Position numbers and translations under genes: made by a program
Assembly: GCA_937907215.1 (NCBI GenBank)
Contig: CALESG010000025.1
Coordinates: 1-18,037, forward strand
Reading direction: 5' to 3'
Length of the DNA stretch: 18,037 nt
Source of the DNA: an uncultured Ruminococcus sp.
Lineage (GTDB): Bacteria; Bacillota; Clostridia; Oscillospirales; Ruminococcaceae
Part shown: positions 1-7,239 of the stretch, in pieces
Numbering within the stretch: position 1 is the first letter of the stretch
Layout: each line of letters opens with the position of its first letter
The notes under the pieces: generated by a model
Seen by the model: only the letters and a program-made list of their open reading frames with translations
Told to the model about the DNA's origin: nothing
The model's database searches: none

Positions 1-42
1 CGTACCTCTAAACTGATCGCTTTTTCTCTTGCTACTTAAGTG

Positions 43-2387
43 TACGCATATGCACTTGTGTGGGGAAAACCATGTGTTTCCTGTAAGCATAATCCTTATC
101 ATAGGATCATCCCCACTTGTGTGGGGAAAACTGGGACATAAAAATTGCGATATAACATTGGACGGGATCATCCCCACTTGTGTGGGGAAAACTGATGCTC
201 TTTCTTCTTCTGAAGCCTTATAAAAGGATCATCCCCACTTGTGTGGGGAAAACCGTCTTTTTTTGTTACTCTTAGTGCTTCTGAAAGGATCATCCCCACT
301 TGTGTGGGGAAAACGAAAGTGTGTGACATGGATTGCTTGAACTGTATGGATCATCCCCACTTGTGTGGGGAAAACAAGAGATGTCTGCAAATTCGATCGA
401 TACATATAGGATCATCCCCACTTGTGTGGGGAAAACTCTATCCAGTCAGTTCTCATAGCACCTCACCTGGGATCATCCCCACTTGTGTGGGGAAAACGGA
501 CTCCAAAAACATCATCAGGAAATCGTACTAGGATCATCCCCACTTGTGTGGGGAAAACTACATAAAAACCACAATAAATCGTATCTTCCTAGGATCATCC
601 CCACTTGTGTGGGGAAAACCCGCATTCATTCAGACACTTTTTTGCAATAGAAGGATCATCCCCACTTGTGTGGGGAAAACGAAATCCATTTTTCCCTGCA
701 CCTCTTCCGACTAGGATCATCCCCACTTGTGTGGGGAAAACTTATATGGCATTTTGAATGCGATACACATAAAAGGATCATCCCCACTTGTGTGGGGAAA
801 ACATGCAGACCAGACCGCACAAGGTGTGATCGCACGGATCATCCCCACTTGTGTGGGGAAAACATAAGCAAGTCGTATTCTTCCTTTGATAGGCTAGGAT
901 CATCCCCACTTGTGTGGGGAAAACCTTTTCATCAATGATATACTGTACCGGCTCAAAGGATCATCCCCACTTGTGTGGGGAAAACTATATCATATTTGCA
1001 TCAGTATGTCAACTTCTAGGATCATCCCCACTTGTGTGGGGAAAACGCAGATGAAAGTTCTTTTAGTCCTCCCGAAACAGGATCATCCCCACTTGTGTGG
1101 GGAAAACGATATTTTAAAGTCACTAAGAAAGTCAAAAGGAGGATCATCCCCACTTGTGTGGGGAAAACCGACAGGCATGCTTGTTCAGGGTGATGAGCGC
1201 AGGATCATCCCCACTTGTGTGGGGAAAACCCAAACGCTTTGGCAAATCCTTATGATTTGTGAGGATCATCCCCACTTGTGTGGGGAAAACCAAATCCAAT
1301 GACTAGCTTATACGCATTGCTGAGGATCATCCCCACTTGTGTGGGGAAAACCACCACTGGTACAGATTTGTACCACCACTCCCAGGATCATCCCCACTTG
1401 TGTGGGGAAAACCGCAGCTCCGCTGCTGCGCAATTGGCGTGCGGAGGATCATCCCCACTTGTGTGGGGAAAACGCGTATTTTTTTTATAAAAAAGTCCGA
1501 CAGTTAGGATCATCCCCACTTGTGTGGGGAAAACCGGATAAAGAAAAGTTTATGAAAAAGGTCATAGGGATCATCCCCACTTGTGTGGGGAAAACAATTT
1601 GCTTGTACTTCTATCAAATTCATTGATAGGATCATCCCCACTTGTGTGGGGAAAACCAATTATTGCTCCAATTGTGGTGCTAAAATGGGGGATCATCCCC
1701 ACTTGTGTGGGGAAAACCCGTTTTCCTGCATCTGCTTCTCACCGTAAGCAGGATCATCCCCACTTGTGTGGGGAAAACTCTTCTGAGTTTGCATAAGCAT
1801 AAATATGGTAAGGATCATCCCCACTTGTGTGGGGAAAACTTTTGCAGCTCTTTTTACTGCACCAAATAGTTAGGATCATCCCCACTTGTGTGGGGAAAAC
1901 GATTTGCCCTCTATTGCAATTTTTCCGCATTCAGGATCATCCCCACTTGTGTGGGGAAAACCCTCACGCAGTTCTTTGACCGTGTAGCCGTACAGGATCA
2001 TCCCCACTTGTGTGGGGAAAACGCACATGAAGCATTTGAAGAAGTAAAATTGGAGGGATCATCCCCACTTGTGTGGGGAAAACTAGGAGCTGTGATTGCC
2101 GGAATTGTAGCGGTAAGGATCATCCCCACTTGTGTGGGGAAAACCGTAAGAATCCACATAATCGAACCGGAGGAAAAGGATCATCCCCACTTGTGTGGGG
2201 AAAACGAACTGCGTGAGGAGATGTGTGACAGATGAACGGATCATCCCCACTTGTGTGGGGAAAACAACAAAATTGCCGTTTTAGGAGGTTAGCATGAAGG
2301 ATCATCCCCACTTGTGTGGGGAAAACTTACACTGAAGCGCAAGAGATCCAGAAAGAAAAGGATCATCCCCACTTGTGTGGGGAAAAC
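43..2387 (-). CRISPR. Type I-E CRISPR array, 39 repeats and 38 spacers
   Basis: A 28-base repeat recurs every 61 bases. On the plus strand it begins GGATCAT, has a CCCCAC/GTGGGG stem around a TTGT loop, and ends AAAAC. The 38 copies from 104 to 2387 look identical; the copy at 43-70 keeps only its last 18 bases. Spacers are 33 bases except one of 32 (2206-2237), and none is duplicated. The minus-strand form (GTTTTCCCC at the start, GATCC at the end) matches type I-E repeats such as those of Streptococcus thermophilus CRISPR4. The degenerate copy at the left marks the old, leader-distal end, so transcription should run right to left, in line with the cas genes. Cas6e cleavage at the stem base would leave a 5' handle of about AUGAUCC plus one base. 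The left flank, 1-42, shows nothing recognisable. Confidence 0.98.
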
Positions 2388-2431
2388 ACTAAAAAGATCC
2401 CGTAATTAGGGCATTTTTGCAACTGACTTTC
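2388..2431 (-). promoter_or_regulatory. Probable CRISPR leader, very short
   Basis: Only 44 bases separate the cas2 stop codon from the first, leader-proximal repeat. The stretch is AT-rich. On the minus strand it holds an imperfect inverted repeat: an AAAAA arm, CCC, GGG and a TTTTT arm directly before the repeat (2391-2418). No separate array promoter is visible. Either the leader extends into the end of cas2, or the array is read as the tail of the cas operon. That this is the leader side is inferred from repeat polarity and from the degenerate repeat at the far end. Confidence 0.55.
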
Positions 2432-3307
2432 TCATATTTCATTCAGTTTCAAAAACACCCTGTACAATACCTCACAATCTGACATTGCCCGATGCTGTTC
2501 TTTATATGAAATTTTAAAATAATCCGCTAGACAACTTAACTTATAATTATCTATATCCATAATCCTTTTTCGTGCCAATACTAATGCGTCAGTTATTTTA
2601 CTAAATGGACTTTCAATGCCATATTTTTTGTACTCACGCTCTAAAAAAACTATATCAAATCTCTTGTTATAACATACCACCATATTTCTTTCTATTATTT
2701 TGCTTAGCTCTGATAATGCATCGCTCATTTTTATTCCGTCACTTAACATTTCATCAGTTATACCCGTAAGTTCTGTTATATTTTTCGGAATAGGCTTATC
2801 TTTTTTTATAAAAACACTCCACTTGGATTTGATCTCTGTATTATTTGCTTTAATTGCTGCTATCTCAATAATATCATCATTCTTTGAATCCAAACCGGTC
2901 GTTTCAATATCTAAAAATACCCATTCTCTATTTTTATTTGCTTTTGATTTTTTTGCCTTATCTGCAATAAGACGTTTTGACGCTTTACTAAATCCTTCAG
3001 GCAAAACATCAACTTCATCAGCTGTTAATTCAGGTGCTTTAGGATGCATCATCAATTTAATGCCATCAAAATCACGAATTCTCCACTCTGTATTATGTGT
3101 ACGAAATTCAAGATGCTGTTCATTCGCATAATTATAAACCATGGCTGCACGTCCGTTTTGAATATTTTCGCAAACTCTGCTCCATAATTCTTCACGCACT
3201 CTGGCATTTACCTGTCCAACATACACACCAACATCTATTTCACACAGCCACTTAGTCAGATCACCACGCAGTTTGGGAGGGCAATTAGTAACAGTTATTA
3301 CAATCAT
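2432..3307 (-). CDS. cas2: Cas2 fused to a DEDDh (DnaQ-like) 3'-5' exonuclease
   Basis: This is an adaptation protein of 291 residues. Residues 1 to about 95 are a type I-E Cas2 (MIVITVTNCP start, RIRDFDG segment), the dimer at the centre of the Cas1-Cas2 integrase. After a lysine-rich linker (about 108-126), residues 127-291 form a DEDDh exonuclease. Its motifs are D133 and E135 in DIETTGL, D218 in NKRFD, and H272 and D277 in HRAMSD, so the active site looks complete. Cas2 alone is about 95 residues in E. coli; fusions of this kind are known in S. thermophilus type I-E, where the exonuclease domain trims prespacer ends before integration. The start ATG overlaps the cas1 stop by one base (TAATG), with a weak GGTGA site at 3314-3318. 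It is the last gene of the operon and adjoins the array. Confidence 0.96.
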   Translation of the reverse strand: MIVITVTNCPPKLRGDLTKWLCEIDVGVYVGQVNARVREELWSRVCENIQNGRAAMVYNYANEQHLEFRTHNTEWRIRDFDGIKLMMHPKAPELTADEVDVLPEGFSKASKRLIADKAKKSKANKNREWVFLDIETTGLDSKNDDIIEIAAIKANNTEIKSKWSVFIKKDKPIPKNITELTGITDEMLSDGIKMSDALSELSKIIERNMVVCYNKRFDIVFLEREYKKYGIESPFSKITDALVLARKRIMDIDNYKLSCLADYFKISYKEQHRAMSDCEVLYRVFLKLNEI

Positions 3308-4284
3308 TAAAAATCACCGTCCATGCTTTTCTCATGATACTGTTTGGCATTTTCAACTTTACCCTTTATATTATCCCAGAGATATATTTCCTGCTGCTTT
3401 TCTTCATCGTCAGAATCATCGTCAGAAAGCAAATACTTTATATCATGTACCATCTGCTCAAGCAGTTTAAGTTTTACAATTTCATCACGCAGCCTTCGCC
3501 TTATCATACCCGAAAAATCCGATGGCACTTTGTCGTTATGTTCATATTTAATCTTAGCCGCCATTTCAAATGCAATTGGAATGGTCGTTTTTGCTTTATA
3601 TAAATCAGCAATATCATATGCAAATGAACATTCATGACCAACATGAACAAATCCAAGTCCTGCGGAACAGCCCAAGGCACAGATCACTGAATGTGCCAGA
3701 CCATATAAACAAACATTACCGGCTGAAAGTGCCTGATTAACAGGTGTACCTGACATAAAATCATCAGGATCATATTCTCTTCCTTTCCACTCGATTCCCC
3801 ACTTTTTTGATTGTTCTTTATAAATATTTCTTACTCTGCTTCCTTCCCTGCCACGAAGCTGCTGAAGAGTCAAACTGCTTACATCTTCATTGGGAAAACG
3901 CATCTGATACATTTTTCTAACAACATTCAAATGCTTACGGGTATTCGTCACAAGTTCAGCTTGCTTAAGCAAAAGCCGTGTATGCGAATTAAGAGAACGA
4001 CCGTGAGCATAATATCTAACTCCACGTTCACCAACCCAAATGATTCCTATTCCACAATCACCTGCAAGTTCCATTGCACGATGAGTTATTTTACAACCCG
4101 GACCTAATAAAAGTGTCGTTATCGCAGCAGCAGGAATATAAATATCTCCGTCTAAATCTGTAACTTTAACTGCACTGTCTTCACGGTTTATTACGCAATG
4201 CTCAAGATAAATAAATGTCATTCTATCACTGACTTGCAATAATTCTTTGAGTTCAGGTTTGATCATACCTGCGTTGTTAATCAT
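3307..4284 (-). CDS. cas1: Cas1 integrase, type I-E
   Basis: This 325-residue subunit catalyses joining of new spacers to the leader-side repeat, working with Cas2. The metal-binding active site is visible: E147 in GREGSRVR, H214 in GFVHVGHE and D227 in YDIADLYK, with D224 close by. E. coli Cas1 is about 305 residues; the extra length here is mostly a C-terminal tail with an acidic run (DDDSDDEE, 288-295). In E. coli the Cas1 tail contacts Cas2, so this tail may be tuned to the Cas2 fusion, which is inference. The start ATG overlaps the cas6e stop (ATGA), and a GGAG at 4292-4295 lies seven bases upstream. M7 is a possible later start but lacks that ribosome site. Confidence 0.97.
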   Translation of the reverse strand: MINNAGMIKPELKELLQVSDRMTFIYLEHCVINREDSAVKVTDLDGDIYIPAAAITTLLLGPGCKITHRAMELAGDCGIGIIWVGERGVRYYAHGRSLNSHTRLLLKQAELVTNTRKHLNVVRKMYQMRFPNEDVSSLTLQQLRGREGSRVRNIYKEQSKKWGIEWKGREYDPDDFMSGTPVNQALSAGNVCLYGLAHSVICALGCSAGLGFVHVGHECSFAYDIADLYKAKTTIPIAFEMAAKIKYEHNDKVPSDFSGMIRRRLRDEIVKLKLLEQMVHDIKYLLSDDDSDDEEKQQEIYLWDNIKGKVENAKQYHEKSMDGDF

Positions 4285-4898
4285 TTTCTTGCTCCGACAA
4301 CTGTAATAAGTCCTTGACCATATGCCTTTTCACGACCGATTCCACAGCAAAGAGTTTCTTTAAACTTTTCAGCATCTGTTACTTTTAAAACACCTTCAAA
4401 AGTTACTGACATCATTCTTATACGACAGCTTCCAGAACCAGATTTTTTATAAAAATCATACCACTTAGAATTTACTGTTTGAAAATCATCATCATTCAAT
4501 GAAAATCCTCTGCTCTCCGCACGATCCAAAAGCCACTTTTTCTGATAATGTGATGTGATATGAGCCATGACTTTGCCATTTGACTTAATAACAGGATTTG
4601 CTGTCAGTTTGAAACGCCAAATTCCGCCATCTGAAATTTTATTTAAAAGCATTGAGTAATCTTTTGTTTCATATTTTCCTTCAAATCCGAATTTTGCTGC
4701 AAATTGCTCTAAATTTGGAGTGCCTTCGCTAAGTATCAAAATATATTTTTTTCCGTTTAAATTATCAATTCTCCAGAGCTTACGCATTCTGTCGTCATCA
4801 AATGAATGTTCGATCGCACCATGAAAAATTTTTGGCAATACAATCGCACGCATGGTTTCTCTGCTTGATATATTAAGTTCAACACGTGATAAATACAT
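4281..4898 (-). CDS. cas6e: Cas6e (CasE, Cse3) crRNA endoribonuclease
   Basis: This RAMP-family nuclease cuts the array transcript at the base of each repeat hairpin and stays bound to the crRNA 3' end inside Cascade. At 205 residues it matches the usual length of about 200. The N-terminus MYLSRVELN is typical of the family. H26 in FHGAIEHSF sits where the catalytic histidine of Thermus Cse3 lies, with H31 nearby. The C-terminal part VTFEGVLKV followed by GIGREKAYGQGL is the second ferredoxin-like half with the glycine-rich RNA-binding loop. The start ATG has a GAGGTG site at 4907-4912, eight bases upstream and overlapping the end of cas5e. Its stop overlaps the cas1 start. Confidence 0.96.
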   Translation of the reverse strand: MYLSRVELNISSRETMRAIVLPKIFHGAIEHSFDDDRMRKLWRIDNLNGKKYILILSEGTPNLEQFAAKFGFEGKYETKDYSMLLNKISDGGIWRFKLTANPVIKSNGKVMAHITSHYQKKWLLDRAESRGFSLNDDDFQTVNSKWYDFYKKSGSGSCRIRMMSVTFEGVLKVTDAEKFKETLCCGIGREKAYGQGLITVVGARK

Positions 4899-4905
4899 TT
4901 ATATT

Positions 4906-5586
4906 TCACCTCAACTCCGACATTGCATCATGTTCAGTTTCAATTTCATTTTTGTCATCACCAAAGTCAACGAAAAATTCATTTACTTTTCTATATCCAT
5001 ATATCCTCTTCTTCGGATTAAATGACAACGGAACATCCTGCATAATTTTGTAACCTGATCCATCTGTTTCAATTTGTACACGCAGCATTCTATTGCTGTT
5101 TTCACAAATAGGTGGTTCTTCACGAAGTGCCTGTTCAAGCTGCGAACTGCTGATCTTAATCACTATCGGCAAAGTCGGCGGGCAAGAACGCCTGCCCAAA
5201 AACAAAGGATACTTCGGATTTTTAATTGCATGCTCTATTTCTCTTAAAAATGTATCATCGCCCTCAAATCCAGCCAGAAAAACAGCATCGGAAAGATAAT
5301 GACGATAAGTTAAATGAGTATACTTCGCATCATGCTTTTTCCAAAAATCTCTTTCATGAGCCATATGAAAATCAGTTATCTCCTCGCCCTCACGGTCGGC
5401 TCTTACGCCGAATTTAAGTGCATTCAATTTTGATAGATCGGCATCTCTTCCAAGCCCAAGTGCTGCCGCCAGCATACCAACAACCGCACTTTTAGTCGGC
5501 ATTTTTTCAGTAAATCTATATTCAAACTTAGAATTTATTCCCCAAGACTGAAGCGGAGCGGCAAGCCTTAAAAGCAAGGTCGACAT
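4906..5586 (-). CDS. cas5e: Cas5e (CasD) Cascade subunit
   Basis: This 226-residue RAMP protein binds the 5' handle of the crRNA and caps the Cas7 backbone next to Cse1. Family hallmarks are the opening MSTLLLRLAAPLQSWG, then the PTKSAVVGMLAAALGLGR segment, then FHMAHERDF and a glycine-bearing FLGRRSCPPT loop. E. coli CasD is about 224 residues. The ATG lies one base after the cas7e stop, and a GAGGT-like site overlaps the end of cas7e. No catalytic residues are expected in type I-E Cas5. Confidence 0.96.
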   Translation of the reverse strand: MSTLLLRLAAPLQSWGINSKFEYRFTEKMPTKSAVVGMLAAALGLGRDADLSKLNALKFGVRADREGEEITDFHMAHERDFWKKHDAKYTHLTYRHYLSDAVFLAGFEGDDTFLREIEHAIKNPKYPLFLGRRSCPPTLPIVIKISSSQLEQALREEPPICENSNRMLRVQIETDGSGYKIMQDVPLSFNPKKRIYGYRKVNEFFVDFGDDKNEIETEHDAMSELR

Positions 5587-5587
5587 A

Positions 5588-6634
5588 TTATTCTACCTCA
5601 CTTTCGGACAATTGCTCCTCTATAGCACATTTCAATTCTTCAAGTATTTCTTCAATATTCTTCTCTCCAAACGTCAATACTACTTCCGGCTCGCAGGCGT
5701 AATTTTTATAAACCTTTTGAGCATATTCCATAAATCTCTTTTCAGATTCTTCCAGATAACCATTTGAACCTGAAACTGGTTTTTCAAATGCACCGGCAAA
5801 ATTTATAGGCTGGTCTTTTCTAATTGTGATATACACAAAATCAGGAACTGTACGATTTGCAAAAGTATTTTGTTTTCCTGTAGGCATTGATTTTATAAAT
5901 GCATCGACAAAACCTCTTAAAGCTTCAGGTGCATATGATCCCAGATTTTTTTCAAGCTCAAGGACATTTACATTTGCATATCTATAAAGAGTAGAAGAAT
6001 TAAACTCTATAGTTCCCAAATGACCTGCTCCTGACTCATCTTCTTTATTAACATCATCAACAGCTGTAAAATAATCATATTCATTATGTATTGCATGAGT
6101 TGAAATTGCGTGAGCAACCTGTGCGGCAGCATCATAGTTAAGGCTTGAATCAGAGGCTACCATTCGTCCAAAAAGTGCCATGTCGACTGATGGGAAATTT
6201 TTCAATGCTGCTTTATATTCAGCCTTATCTTTACTGTCTTTCATAATAAGTTCAGCCAGAGCTTTTGCCTGTATTCTGCTGAAAAATATAAGAACTGAAG
6301 AATCACCTTTTTTCCCTTCTTTAACACCTATATTGTCAAGTATTTTCGCAGCAAGCTTATCAGCATTTTCACTGCTTATTGAGCTATCCATTTTTTGTAT
6401 TTCCTCAGCAATCATTTGAGGAACTTTTCTTGTGCGAACGCCAAGTTTATCACTTTCAAACTCTTCCTCAAACATTTTTCTGATCTCATGTTTCCATGCC
6501 TGTGAAGAAACTCTTGCTCTTACTGCACCGCCATACTTTGCAGTTTTTGGACTGCCGGTATCATCACGGTTTATGCAGCTGGGCGGTACGTTCTGTAAAA
6601 CATGAATGTCAACATATAAATTATTTTTATTCAT
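5588..6634 (-). CDS. cas7e: Cas7e (CasC, Cse4) Cascade backbone subunit
   Basis: This protein forms the multi-copy filament that holds the spacer part of the crRNA. With the chosen start it has 348 residues, against about 363 in E. coli. The N-terminus MNKNNLYVDIHVLQ runs into NRDDTGSPKTAKYGG and then VRARVSSQAWKHEIR, the pattern of the type I-E Cas7 family. The start at 6634 is chosen over an ATG 39 bases upstream because AGGATG lies six bases before it (6641-6646) and family homology begins there. It overlaps the end of cse2 by eight bases, consistent with coupled translation. Confidence 0.96.
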   Translation of the reverse strand: MNKNNLYVDIHVLQNVPPSCINRDDTGSPKTAKYGGAVRARVSSQAWKHEIRKMFEEEFESDKLGVRTRKVPQMIAEEIQKMDSSISSENADKLAAKILDNIGVKEGKKGDSSVLIFFSRIQAKALAELIMKDSKDKAEYKAALKNFPSVDMALFGRMVASDSSLNYDAAAQVAHAISTHAIHNEYDYFTAVDDVNKEDESGAGHLGTIEFNSSTLYRYANVNVLELEKNLGSYAPEALRGFVDAFIKSMPTGKQNTFANRTVPDFVYITIRKDQPINFAGAFEKPVSGSNGYLEESEKRFMEYAQKVYKNYACEPEVVLTFGEKNIEEILEELKCAIEEQLSESEVE

Positions 6635-7223
6635 TATTATCATCCTTTCGATTGTCATCAAGTTTAAAATCACGATAAAAGTCCTGTCCCCATTTTAGAC
6701 GGACTTTATCTGCACTGTCTTCAAATTGGAAATTATAAAGATCTCCTGCAAGATCTACATAATCCACCTTAATATCATTGTCACTTAAAATCTTGACTAA
6801 TGTTCTAAGCCTATATGAAAGTTCCTCCATATCGTCTGACTGAGCAGCAAGACTTAATTTAAATAATATTCGACCGTTTTCATCATCACTATATCTAGAA
6901 AGCATACCGGCTGCACAGCCAAGATGATTTTCATCACCATCGATATGCATCAAAGAATCATGACCTTGCTGATGCAGAGCAAAGAGAGTGAGTGCAGTAT
7001 AAATTGCCCATTCTTCACGTGATGGTTCACCACTTCTGTTCATATGCTCCTCTGGAAGTTCTTTTAAAAATATTCCCCAAAGTTCCGGAAGCTCACCTGG
7101 TCGTTTGCCGATTCCTCGGCGAAGTTGTGCAAGCAATGCTTTAGTACTTCCTGAACCTAGGCTTTCGGAAATATTTTTAATTCGACCAAAAACAAAGTTT
7201 CTTACTTCTTTATATTTACTCAT
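6627..7223 (-). CDS. cse2: Cse2 (CasB, Cas11) small Cascade subunit
   Basis: This is the small, helical type I-E subunit, present as a dimer along the Cascade belly, where it steadies the R-loop. It has 198 residues, somewhat longer than E. coli CasB (about 160). The segment LLAQLRRGIGKRPGELPELW is typical of the Cse2 family, as is FALHQQGHD later. The start at 7223 is chosen because GGAGG (7231-7235) lies seven bases upstream. The longer reading frame up to 7274 runs into the end of cse1 and lacks family similarity. The cse1 stop lies 16 bases upstream of this start. Confidence 0.94.
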   Translation of the reverse strand: MSKYKEVRNFVFGRIKNISESLGSGSTKALLAQLRRGIGKRPGELPELWGIFLKELPEEHMNRSGEPSREEWAIYTALTLFALHQQGHDSLMHIDGDENHLGCAAGMLSRYSDDENGRILFKLSLAAQSDDMEELSYRLRTLVKILSDNDIKVDYVDLAGDLYNFQFEDSADKVRLKWGQDFYRDFKLDDNRKDDNNE

Positions 7224-7239
7224 TATACCACCTCCGATA

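Noticed and set aside
29..2311. A series of open frames through the array, with recurring HPHLCGEN, IIPTCVGKT and SSPLVWGK segments
   Set aside because: They are translations of the CRISPR repeat in its three frames; the repeat lacks stops and has no ribosome sites. They are not genes.
43..2387. Transcription of the array on the plus strand
   Set aside because: The degenerate repeat lies at the left end and the repeat form matching type I-E handles is on the minus strand, so the leader should be at the right.
43..2387. Self-targeting spacers against genes in this window
   Set aside because: No spacer was recognised elsewhere in the window by eye; this is not an exhaustive search and says nothing about the rest of the genome.
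2700..3637. Plus-strand open frames opposite cas2 and cas1
   Set aside because: They are low-complexity antisense shadows of well-supported cas genes.
6635..6673. An upstream start for cas7e adding 13 residues
   Set aside because: The extra residues have no family match, and a good ribosome site precedes the ATG at 6634.
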